Part shown: piece after piece, positions 1 through 7,924 of the stretch
Layout: every line of letters starts with the position of its first letter
Numbering within the stretch: the first letter of the stretch is position 1
Source: Saprospiraceae bacterium
GTDB lineage: Bacteria; Bacteroidota; Bacteroidia; Chitinophagales; Saprospiraceae
Direction: 5' to 3'
NCBI GenBank assembly: GCA_016715965.1
Contig: JADJXG010000001.1
Coordinates: forward strand, 2,981,501-3,045,500
DNA length: 64,000 bases
Notes under the pieces: model-generated
Database searches by the model: none
What the model saw: only the letters and a program-made list of their open reading frames with translations
Told to the model about the DNA's origin: nothing
Made by a program: the position numbers and the translations under genes

Positions 1-352
1 GATGTTCAATCAAGTCTTTCAAAACTTGTCGATTTTCAATCTCACAAACTCCTAATATATCTGCACCTCTTGTCGAATAATGGAGTCCAAAATCTTTAAT
101 GACCGATGCCAATTTTTCAATTTTATCATTGTATTTGTCTTGTGTCCAAACTTTTGCCCCTCTGGGTGTAAATTCTTCATCCTGAGTTTCCGGGTCATCC
201 AGTGTATCAAATAAATTTTCAAGATTGTAAAATCCAATACCAAGAATTTCAGCTTTGATCTTGTTCTGGGATTGTACGGCGGTTACGTTTACCAAAAAAA
301 ATAGACCGAAAATGAGATGGAAGCAATAACGAATACTTTGGAAGAAAACCAT
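1..352 (-). CDS. Secreted endonuclease/exonuclease/phosphatase family protein (N-terminal part only)
   Basis: The gene runs off the left edge, so only about 117 N-terminal residues are present. Translation from the ATG at 352 gives a hydrophobic signal peptide (about residues 1-28), then the motif GFYNLENLFDTLDDP and, further on, LGVCEIEN. The first is the usual start of the Bacteroidota endonuclease/exonuclease/phosphatase fold; the second holds the Asn/Glu region that binds the catalytic metal. Family members hydrolyse phosphodiesters or phosphomonoesters, and the signal peptide implies export. The gene diverges from a TonB receptor and DUF5689 lipoprotein, a grouping that suggests surface capture and breakdown of a phosphorylated substrate such as nucleic acid; the substrate is inference. 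The catalytic C-terminal half is not visible. Confidence 0.85.
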   Translation of the reverse strand, partial: MVFFQSIRYCFHLIFGLFFLVNVTAVQSQNKIKAEILGIGFYNLENLFDTLDDPETQDEEFTPRGAKVWTQDKYNDKIEKLASVIKDFGLHYSTRGADILGVCEIENRQVLKDLIEH

Positions 353-369
353 AAAATGTCCTACTTTTG
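337..369 (+). promoter_or_regulatory. Bacteroidota-type promoter for the TonB receptor gene
   Basis: TTTG at 337-340 and TACTTTTG at 362-369 are separated by 21 bases and match the Bacteroidota primary sigma-factor pattern TTTG/TAnnTTTG. The ATG follows at 387, which leaves a leader of about 12 bases. The -33 element lies inside the start of the divergent nuclease gene. Confidence 0.55.
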
Positions 370-374
370 AGGTA

Positions 375-382
375 CAAATTTA
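375..382 (-). promoter_or_regulatory. -7 element of the divergent nuclease gene
   Basis: Read on the minus strand this is TAAATTTG, an exact TAnnTTTG match, about 22 bases before the nuclease ATG at 352. No exact TTTG is present at the expected -33 spacing. It sits in the same 35-base gap as the plus-strand promoter. Confidence 0.4.
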
Positions 383-386
383 ACTC

Positions 387-3128
387 ATGACGGGCTTTCC
401 GGGTTGTAAAACAGCCGTATTTTATTTACTTTCATCTTGTTGTCTATTTGCTCAGTCATTTTCAGTTTTGGTCTATGAATCCAATCAGGACATTCCGATC
501 GAATTTGTAGAAGTTAGAATGGACGGGGTCTTGCTGGGTCTGACCAATGCGTTGGGGATCTTAAATATTCCCCTGGATAAGAAAGATAATGCATATTCAA
601 TTGATTTTTCTAAACTTGGATATTTTACCTTTAGCACGCAAATTACCAATATAAAGGAAGGTCAAACCATTGTGTTCAGGATGTCCAAAGAGGTTGGCGA
701 CTATGCTGAAATAGCTACTGTCACCCTTGATGAAGGAGAGGGCAGTGACAATAGAGACTCTGAAGTGTATAGTCTTTTGGCTGCATCCAGAGATCCATTG
801 CTTCAGGCTGGTGCATTCCAATTTGGAATCTTCAGGTTTAGAAACCGCGGTATAGACAATCTGTATAATCAACTGGGATATGAGGGATTTTTACTCAATG
901 ACGCAGAAACTGGTTTTATCCCATTTCTTATTTTTTCTGGTCAAAATCAAATTACAAGATATTCTGAAAACAGCATGTCTTACCAAGTAGAAGCAGAAGA
1001 TTTCGGCTCAGCTGGATTAAACCAATGGATTCAATTTGATCCAAGAACCTACCGACAAGGACTTCACTTAAATTATTCAGTTTCCAATAGATCTTTTACA
1101 ACTCGACTAGGTCTTCAATATGTCAGACATTGGGGAAAGCAAGGAATCAGTCTGTTGGCTGGGGCAAACCGTCGATGGGCAGATGCTGGTATTTTTCAGG
1201 GCAGTTTTTACAATGCATTTGGCAGTTACCTTGGTGTGAGAAAAGAGCTTGGTAAAAGATCAGGACTTACTTTTTTGGGTATTTATTCTCCGGTAGAAAG
1301 AGGTAAGAATAGTCCCGGAGTAAGTGAAGTGTATGATTTGAGTGGGGATCCATTGTACAATTCTTATTGGGGAAATCAAGCTGGACAGATTAGGAATTCA
1401 CGTGTGGCACGTTCTTCTTTCCCTACTTTTTTTCTCAATTTTAATTCTCAATTTTCCTCCAACCTTGCTTTCTATGGAGGTTTGATGGTTCTAAAGGGCA
1501 AAAGATCGGATTCAAGCATCGATTGGTACAATGTAGCTGATCCAAGACCGGATTATTATCAGAAGTTGCCAAGTTATGTTCCAGTGACTTTTGTCAAGGA
1601 CTCCATTGAAAGTCTATGGGAAAACAATGAGTCAATTCGACAAGTAAACTGGGACCGGATCTATCAGGTTAATCGCTCAAATTACCGTACAATATATAAT
1701 GTAAACGGCACCGATGATAGTTTGTCAGGAAATCGTTCATTGTATATTTTGTCTGAGAGATACAACAATCCCACGGACATTGAATCTTTCATCAGAGCAC
1801 ATCTTAAGTGGGGTCAATTCCAAATGAATGGAGGATACAGAATAGAATACACCACAAAAGAGAATTACTTGCAGGTGGGAGATTTGCTGGGAGGAGATTT
1901 TTTCTTGGATAAAGAGAATTTCATTTTAGATCAATCCAAAGCTGATCCGGATATCGCTCAACGGAATAAACTGGTCAGACAAGGAGATAAGTATGGATAT
2001 CATTATTCATCCAACACTTGGAGGAACAGCCTTTTTGCAAATTTGAAATATCGATCTTCTAATTGGGACTTTCAATCCGGAATAAAATTGGCAATGAGAT
2101 CGGATCAGCGAATATCTTATTTTGAGAATTCAATTTTTGACCATTCCATTGGTTCATCTGAACGCATTGTTGGTTTTCAATATCATCTAAAATCCGCCGC
2201 CACCTTTAAAGTAAACGGAAGAAACTACTTGCGCGCCAGTGTGGCAACTGAATCATTAGCTCCCAACTTCGAACAAATCTTTATCAATCCTGCTTGGCGC
2301 CCCGATGTCATTCCGAATTTGGAGAACACGATAGTTTATCATTCCGAAATCGGTTATTTTTACCGCAGCCCTAGCTTTAAGATTCAGATCGGCGCTTTCT
2401 TCTCACGCTTCGAGAACCAAATTAGAAACCGCGATTTTTTTCTGGATGAAGCATTGGTGACAGATAGTGACAACAATCTGGCCAGTGGTGGATTGATCAA
2501 TGGTTTTTACACGGGACTTGATCAACAACATATCGGAATTGAATTTTTTGCACAGCAGAGTTTTCCAATGGGTTTTGATGTTTTATTGGGAGGTCAATTT
2601 GGTAGATATGTTTATTGCAGCAGACCTGAATTTCTAATTTTTGATCAGTTCGGTTATAGCTTTTCTTCAGAGAAAATTTACCTGCTCAATTTTTATGTGC
2701 CAAATACACCTCAGCATGTTTTAACCACCGGGCTAAAATACAATTTCAAAAGAAATGGATTTGCTCAAATAAACATTTCGTATGCAGACAGAAATTTTGT
2801 CGAAATAAATCCTTTGCGCAGGACAGTTGGTTTCGTTGAAAATGTGGAGAGAACGGACCCTTTGTTTCGGCAAATTATCGATCAGGAAAAACTACCCAGT
2901 TATTTGGTAGTTGATTGTAATATTTTTAAAAGTTTTAGGATTAGAGATCGTTTTTTTTCTGTAAGTCTGGCTTTAAACAACATCTTAAACAAAACCGGAA
3001 TGCGATCTGGTGGATTTGAACAGAACAGATTGAATACAGAAGACAGAGACATTGGCCAATTTCCAAATAAGTATTTTAACTTACAGGGATTTAATTTTTT
3101 CATCAACCTTAACTTAAGCTTGAATTGA
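387..3128 (+). CDS. TonB-dependent receptor with carboxypeptidase-regulatory-like N-terminal domain
   Basis: This 913-residue outer-membrane receptor is expected to import a bulky substrate using TonB energy. Residues 1-22 form a signal peptide ending in LFAQ. Residues about 26-100 look like the CarboxypepD_reg-like beta-sandwich common on Bacteroidota receptors. A plug-like segment follows (about 115-230), then a long alternating aromatic-rich region typical of a 22-strand barrel. The protein ends in alternating hydrophobic residues (NFFINLNLSLN) that fit a final barrel strand. It is followed after one base by the DUF5689 lipoprotein, so the two are almost certainly one operon, the lipoprotein taking the place of a SusD partner. 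There is no SusD-like gene beside it. Receptor class is sure; the substrate is unknown. Confidence 0.88.
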   Translation: MTGFPGCKTAVFYLLSSCCLFAQSFSVLVYESNQDIPIEFVEVRMDGVLLGLTNALGILNIPLDKKDNAYSIDFSKLGYFTFSTQITNIKEGQTIVFRMSKEVGDYAEIATVTLDEGEGSDNRDSEVYSLLAASRDPLLQAGAFQFGIFRFRNRGIDNLYNQLGYEGFLLNDAETGFIPFLIFSGQNQITRYSENSMSYQVEAEDFGSAGLNQWIQFDPRTYRQGLHLNYSVSNRSFTTRLGLQYVRHWGKQGISLLAGANRRWADAGIFQGSFYNAFGSYLGVRKELGKRSGLTFLGIYSPVERGKNSPGVSEVYDLSGDPLYNSYWGNQAGQIRNSRVARSSFPTFFLNFNSQFSSNLAFYGGLMVLKGKRSDSSIDWYNVADPRPDYYQKLPSYVPVTFVKDSIESLWENNESIRQVNWDRIYQVNRSNYRTIYNVNGTDDSLSGNRSLYILSERYNNPTDIESFIRAHLKWGQFQMNGGYRIEYTTKENYLQVGDLLGGDFFLDKENFILDQSKADPDIAQRNKLVRQGDKYGYHYSSNTWRNSLFANLKYRSSNWDFQSGIKLAMRSDQRISYFENSIFDHSIGSSERIVGFQYHLKSAATFKVNGRNYLRASVATESLAPNFEQIFINPAWRPDVIPNLENTIVYHSEIGYFYRSPSFKIQIGAFFSRFENQIRNRDFFLDEALVTDSDNNLASGGLINGFYTGLDQQHIGIEFFAQQSFPMGFDVLLGGQFGRYVYCSRPEFLIFDQFGYSFSSEKIYLLNFYVPNTPQHVLTTGLKYNFKRNGFAQINISYADRNFVEINPLRRTVGFVENVERTDPLFRQIIDQEKLPSYLVVDCNIFKSFRIRDRFFSVSLALNNILNKTGMRSGGFEQNRLNTEDRDIGQFPNKYFNLQGFNFFINLNLSLN

Positions 3129-3129
3129 T

Positions 3130-5193
3130 ATGAATGCACCATCTATACCATCATCGGCAATGCAATTTTTGAGATTTGCAATTTTGATCATCCCAGTTCT
3201 TGCCATTGTATCGTGTCAGATTCAAGATTTTGACGAACCACCTGTTAAAACACATACCATACCCTTTGCAGCGAACAGCAGTATAGCGCATTTAAAATCA
3301 TTGCACGTGCCGGGCCAATTTGTTGATATTGCAGAAGATCTTAAAATTATTGCGACGGTAATAGCAGATGATCTTTCTGGAAATTTTTATAAAACCCTGG
3401 TGGTTCAAGATAGCACTGCCGGAATAGAAATTAAAATCAACAGGACCGGTTTGCATGCCACTTTCCCAGTAGGTTCAAAAATTGGTATAAAATGCAAAGG
3501 TTTGACCATTTCGGATTACGCAGGACTCATCCAGTTGGGGCAAGGAAATTATCTGGATGGCAATAACAAGAGACTGGGAAGCATTGAGGATGTTTTATCT
3601 GACAGTGTACTTTTTTCTGGACCGCGAGGCAATTTTATAATTCCTGCGGTGAAAACCATACAGTCAATAAGCACTTTTGACATGAGCACCTTGATTCAAT
3701 TGAACGATATGGAATTTTCCAGAATCTCTTTAGGTGCTACTTACGCAAATGCCACCAATCAAACCACTGTTAATCATATATTGGAAGATTGTAGCGGCAA
3801 CAATTTGATTCTTAGAACCAGTGGATTTGCCAACTTTGCCAATGTCTTGATACCTGAACTCAATGGTAGTATCACAGGAGTATTGGGTAGATTTAATCAG
3901 GACCTTCAGTTATTTATAAGAGATACAGGAGACGTTCAGTTTAACCAAACACCCTGTGGTGGGGGCTCAGGCAATTTGGAATTAAAATCAATTCGCGACA
4001 TCAGATCACTTTATTCAGGTTCAAACTTAAATATCAATGGAAATTTTAAGATCAAAGGAATTGTGATTTCGGATAGACTTAACAATAACCTGAATGCGAG
4101 AAATTTATTTATTCGAGACCAATCAGCAGGGATAATGATCCGATGGAATACAAATCATTCCTTTGATCTGGGAGATGAATTGGAGATCAATTTGCGCGGG
4201 CTAGAATTATCTGATTTTAATGGATTGTTGCAAGTTAATAATGTGCCAACCAGCAACGCGAGTTTATTATCAACTGGGCAATCCGTGGTGCCAATAGTTA
4301 TCAATATATCCAATCTTATTTCGAATTTTGAAATGATGGAAGGTCAATTGGTGCAGATTCGTGCCGCAAAACTTTCAAAATCTTCGGGTACTACTTATGA
4401 AAGCAATGTAATCATTAGTGATGCAACTGGCAATCTAAATTTATTTACTTCAAGTGCAGCCACTTTTGCCAGCAGCAATTTTCCGATAGATTCTGTAAAC
4501 ATTACTGCCATCGCATCACAATTTAACAGCCAGCAATTGTTGTTGAGAAATTTGTCAGATGTTGAAATCAGACAGGGTGGGGGAGGTATGGGTCCGGAAT
4601 TGCGAAGCATTCGGGAAATTAGGAATTTGTTTCAAGGAACAAGGACAGATATCAACGATGATTGGTTTGTAAGAGGCGTAGTTACTTCAGAAAAAAATGC
4701 CCTCAACATTGTAGGACAAAATCTTTACTTGCAAGACAGTTCGGCTGCAATTCTCATTAGATTTTCTCAATCCCATAATTTTGATTTGGGAGATGAAATA
4801 GAGGTACAGATAAAAGCTGTGGAGCTGTCGGAGTTTAACAATTTACTTCAATTAAACAATGTTCCACTCGGCAATTCAAAGCCCATATCGAAAAATAAAC
4901 CAATAGTTGCCCGACAAACAACCATTAAAGATATTCTGGAAAACGGTGAAAATTGGGAAGGCGAGTTGGTCAAAATTGTTAATGTCAATATTTCCAAATC
5001 TTCAGGTACAACTTATGGTGGCACCATTGTTCTGAATGATATGACAGGATCTATTGATTGCTTCACTAGAACTCAAGCTAATTTCGCCAATCAGAATTTT
5101 CCATCATCTGCTAGCGCCATTATTGGCCATGTTGCTCAGTTTGGAAATTCCCGTCAACTTTTGTTGAGAACCTCTGCTGATGTAATCCCTTAA
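3130..5193 (+). CDS. Lipoprotein with three tandem DUF5689 domains
   Basis: A 687-residue surface lipoprotein. The N-terminus is a lipoprotein signal peptide with the lipobox AIVSC, Cys29 being the predicted lipidated residue; an internal ATG at 3160 (Met11) would give a more usual signal length. Three repeats follow, at about residues 50-275, 290-480 and 495-687. Each starts with a variant of SIRDIRSLY / SIREIRNLF, has a core like LFIRDQSAGIMIRW and LGDELEINLRGLELSDFNGL, and ends with QLLLRNLSDVE. This is the DUF5689 pattern, thought to be an OB-like fold. Short Gly-rich linkers join the modules. DUF5689 proteins often sit beside TonB receptors and secreted nucleases, as here. A substrate-binding role at the cell surface is inference. 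Confidence 0.85.
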   Translation: MNAPSIPSSAMQFLRFAILIIPVLAIVSCQIQDFDEPPVKTHTIPFAANSSIAHLKSLHVPGQFVDIAEDLKIIATVIADDLSGNFYKTLVVQDSTAGIEIKINRTGLHATFPVGSKIGIKCKGLTISDYAGLIQLGQGNYLDGNNKRLGSIEDVLSDSVLFSGPRGNFIIPAVKTIQSISTFDMSTLIQLNDMEFSRISLGATYANATNQTTVNHILEDCSGNNLILRTSGFANFANVLIPELNGSITGVLGRFNQDLQLFIRDTGDVQFNQTPCGGGSGNLELKSIRDIRSLYSGSNLNINGNFKIKGIVISDRLNNNLNARNLFIRDQSAGIMIRWNTNHSFDLGDELEINLRGLELSDFNGLLQVNNVPTSNASLLSTGQSVVPIVINISNLISNFEMMEGQLVQIRAAKLSKSSGTTYESNVIISDATGNLNLFTSSAATFASSNFPIDSVNITAIASQFNSQQLLLRNLSDVEIRQGGGGMGPELRSIREIRNLFQGTRTDINDDWFVRGVVTSEKNALNIVGQNLYLQDSSAAILIRFSQSHNFDLGDEIEVQIKAVELSEFNNLLQLNNVPLGNSKPISKNKPIVARQTTIKDILENGENWEGELVKIVNVNISKSSGTTYGGTIVLNDMTGSIDCFTRTQANFANQNFPSSASAIIGHVAQFGNSRQLLLRTSADVIP

Positions 5194-5205
5194 TCCAATC
5201 TTTTT

Positions 5206-5925
5206 TTGAGAGGAACCTTTTTATTGCCAGGATTAAAATTGAATTACGATGACAAGGTCATGAGACCAGGTACCGATTCCCTTTTGCTGGGAGCTTGGGC
5301 TTCTAAATTGAAATTCCAACATGCTTTGGATTTGGGTTGTGGTATGGGTATAATAGGCTTTATGTTGGCAGCTATAAATCCAATGTCATCCGTTTTAGGG
5401 GTCGATTTTGATGTGGATGCATTTAAGATGTGCTTGCAAAATAAGCAATCAAATCCTGAGCTTAAGAATATTCATTTTGAGTTGGATGATTTCCTGGATG
5501 ACTCTTTCAAGGACAATGGCCCATTTGATTTATTGGTAATGAATCCACCCTATTTTTTGATGGGCCTTGAATCGCCAAATTTGGCAAGGAAATTTCAAAG
5601 GCACTGGAACCTAAATCATTTGAGGAAACTATCAAGCCTGTGCAGTAGAATTCTTAGCCCGGAAGGTCAACTTAGATTGGTGCTGCCAGTTAATCTGGAG
5701 TCAATCTGGTGTTTTGAGTTGATGAAAAATGGATTTTGTCAAAATGAATCAATAATTGTGAGACATTTGCCAAGCAGTGAATCAAGCCTTTGTTTACTCC
5801 AGTTTTCTTTAACAGTTTCCGAATACAAAAGGAGCGAACTTGTATTAAAAAATTCAGTAAATTCTTTCACAGAAGCCTACCGCAATTTTCTGGACTCCTG
5901 GTATCTTGACACCTACAATCCATAA
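5206..5925 (+). CDS. trmN6: tRNA1(Val) (adenine37-N6)-methyltransferase
   Basis: A 239-residue class I SAM-dependent methyltransferase. The SAM-binding motif ALDLGCGMGIIGFMLA is at about residues 41-56, the acidic ribose-binding turn is VLGVDFDVDAF, and the catalytic N6-adenine motif is NPPYF at about residues 113-117. The opening (LKLNYDDKVMRPGTDSLLLGAW) matches the TrmN6/YfiC family, which methylates A37 of tRNA-Val. Length is normal. The start is TTG at 5206, 12 bases after the DUF5689 stop; no ATG fits upstream of the conserved beginning. It may be read through from the receptor operon, but the functions are unrelated. It faces the E2 gene convergently with a 10-base gap. Confidence 0.85.
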   Translation: MRGTFLLPGLKLNYDDKVMRPGTDSLLLGAWASKLKFQHALDLGCGMGIIGFMLAAINPMSSVLGVDFDVDAFKMCLQNKQSNPELKNIHFELDDFLDDSFKDNGPFDLLVMNPPYFLMGLESPNLARKFQRHWNLNHLRKLSSLCSRILSPEGQLRLVLPVNLESIWCFELMKNGFCQNESIIVRHLPSSESSLCLLQFSLTVSEYKRSELVLKNSVNSFTEAYRNFLDSWYLDTYNP

Positions 5926-5935
5926 CTCCAATTAT

Positions 5936-7150
5936 CTATAAAAGCATTGACACAGGATTTTCTAAAATAAATTTCAGGCTTTGCAAAAACTTTGCACCTG
6001 TGGCGCCGTCCACAGCCCTATGATCGCAGGATAGACATACTTTTAAGCGATTTGCAATTACAAGTTCATCGTTTTTTACCGCAGGCTTTTTTTGAATGGC
6101 TCCTACGGCAAGAATGCAGGCATCCGGTGGATTAATGATGGCTGTGAAGTTTTCAATGTCAAACATTCCCAGATTTGAAATGGAAAAGGTATTGCCTTGC
6201 ATTTCATCCAAAGAAAGTTTTTTGATTTTAGCCCGCGCTGCTTTATCAGCAATAGTTTCATTAATTTGAGACAAAGTCAATTGGTCCGTGTTGCGGATGA
6301 CCGGTACCACCAAGCCGTCTTCAATCGCCACGGCCACACCTATATGAATGTCATTATGGTAAATCATTTGATCTCCCTTCCAGGAAACATTAACAGCTGG
6401 ATTTTGTCTTAAAGCAGCAGCACATGCTTTTACTATAAAATCATTGAATGATATTTTCTGCTTTGCGATGGTATTAATTTGGTTTCTGGCCATAACACAT
6501 TGATCCATGTCAATTTCCATATTCAGATAGAAATGAGGGGCAGAAAACTTACTTTCAGACAATCTTTGGGCAATGGTTTTTCTCATTTGACTAACTGGTA
6601 CAAACTGATCACCCATATGGACTTGGAGGCCTGACTTTTGTTTAAAATCAGGGGGTTTAGAGAGGCTTAGTTCTATATCCTTTTTTACAATTCTGCCTTG
6701 CTCACCAGTCCCTTTAATTTTTCCAATATCCACTCCAGCATCTTTGGCCATTGATTTGGCCAATGGAGAAGCTTTTATTCTATTCTCTTGTTCTTCAGTA
6801 GCTTGGGTAGAATGCACTTCAGTATTGGTTACAGGTGCAGAAACCGAAGGGTTTGTATTTAAGGGCGTACTGTCTTTTAGTGATTTTTTTTGCAAAAGAG
6901 GACCGAAATCTTCACCTTTCTGCCCAACAATTGCAATAATGCCGTCAACTTCAACCTGACCCTCTAAAACCTCAATATGTAGAAGCTCACCTTCCTGGAA
7001 TGCTTCAAGATCCATTGTAGCCTTATCGGTCTCTACTTCTGCCATGACGTCACCCGGCTGAACTTTGTCTCCTACCTTCTTGTGCCAAACCTTAATCACG
7101 CCTATCTGCATCGTGTCACTTAATCTGGGCATTCTGATTACTTCAGCCAT
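5936..7150 (-). CDS. pdhC: Dihydrolipoamide acetyltransferase, E2 of the pyruvate dehydrogenase complex
   Basis: This 404-residue protein transfers the acetyl group from lipoate to CoA and forms the core of the complex. Domains in order: one lipoyl domain (about 1-76) with ETDKATMDLE, Lys43 being the lipoylated residue; an Ala/Pro/Thr-rich linker; a peripheral subunit-binding domain (about 122-160, KASPLAKSMAKDAGVD); and the acyltransferase domain (about 185-404) with CDHRAVDGA, where His377 and Asp381 are catalytic. Pyruvate rather than 2-oxoglutarate specificity is favoured by the likely E1 alpha gene at 55960-57003, since 2-oxoglutarate E1 is a single chain. It stands alone here; lipB, which supplies its cofactor, lies at 39205. 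Confidence 0.92.
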   Translation of the reverse strand: MAEVIRMPRLSDTMQIGVIKVWHKKVGDKVQPGDVMAEVETDKATMDLEAFQEGELLHIEVLEGQVEVDGIIAIVGQKGEDFGPLLQKKSLKDSTPLNTNPSVSAPVTNTEVHSTQATEEQENRIKASPLAKSMAKDAGVDIGKIKGTGEQGRIVKKDIELSLSKPPDFKQKSGLQVHMGDQFVPVSQMRKTIAQRLSESKFSAPHFYLNMEIDMDQCVMARNQINTIAKQKISFNDFIVKACAAALRQNPAVNVSWKGDQMIYHNDIHIGVAVAIEDGLVVPVIRNTDQLTLSQINETIADKAARAKIKKLSLDEMQGNTFSISNLGMFDIENFTAIINPPDACILAVGAIQKKPAVKNDELVIANRLKVCLSCDHRAVDGATGAKFLQSLKFILENPVSMLL

Positions 7151-7300
7151 ATATCTTAATTTTGTGTAAGAATTTTGTGATTTCTTGAAAATCCCGTAAA
7201 AATAGTGGAATTTATATTAACAATCACTGCAGTTTTGGAATTTGATGAATTGTATTAAATCAAATCCTTATAAATTATACTTTAATGTAATTTTACACCT

Positions 7301-7924
7301 GTGAAATATACTTCCGAATTGATTAGAGAGGCTGTAGAAGTGCTCAGTACACTCCCCGGTGTAGGTAAAAAATCCGCCATGCGAATGGTCCTGTTTTTGG
7401 CAAAACAAGATAAAAGCAGAAGCAAAAGGTTTACACAGACGATTGCAAAAATGTTGGAAGAACTGAAAGAATGTAGTCAATGTTATGCATATTCTGACGA
7501 TGAGATTTGTGCCATCTGTTCAAATTTGACAAGAGATCAATCGACCATTTGTGTGGTAGAGTCTATAAGAGATTTAATTGCCATTGAGGAGACTCAGCAT
7601 TTCAAGGGATTGTACCATGTATTAGGAGGATTGATTAGTCCAATGGATGGATTGGGACCGGATCACCTTAATATCGAAAGTCTATTGAGAAGAATAAGGA
7701 ACAATCAGCCAAAGGAAATTATAATGGCTTTGCGACCTACCATTGAGGGGGATACCACTGTTTACTATATAAACAAACAACCTGAATTGGAGGGGATTTT
7801 AATTAGCCAAATTGCTCGCGGCATCTCGTTTGGATCAGAATTGGAGTTTGCAGATGAATTTACTTTAAGCAGGTCCCTGGCAACACGAACCCCTTATACA
7901 TTAAAGGATAAATTACAGACTTGA
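7301..7924 (+). CDS. recR: Recombination mediator protein RecR
   Basis: RecR acts with RecO and RecF to load RecA on gapped DNA. The 207-residue protein shows the helix-hairpin-helix LSTLPGVGKKSAMRMV (about 15-30), a zinc finger with Cys58, Cys61, Cys70 and Cys73, and a Toprim domain beginning ICVVES (about 81 onward). A C-terminal GTPxG-type Walker-B-like segment is conserved in outline. The start is GTG at 7301; the frame has no ATG giving the normal N-terminus. The last four bases overlap the TTG start of the glycosyltransferase gene, so the two are probably translationally coupled. RecF is encoded at 57056. Confidence 0.93.
   Translation: MKYTSELIREAVEVLSTLPGVGKKSAMRMVLFLAKQDKSRSKRFTQTIAKMLEELKECSQCYAYSDDEICAICSNLTRDQSTICVVESIRDLIAIEETQHFKGLYHVLGGLISPMDGLGPDHLNIESLLRRIRNNQPKEIIMALRPTIEGDTTVYYINKQPELEGILISQIARGISFGSELEFADEFTLSRSLATRTPYTLKDKLQT

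Noticed and set aside
5206..5925. Restriction-modification methyltransferase
   Set aside because: The NPPY motif could suggest DNA methylation, but the N-terminus, size and lack of a nuclease partner match TrmN6.
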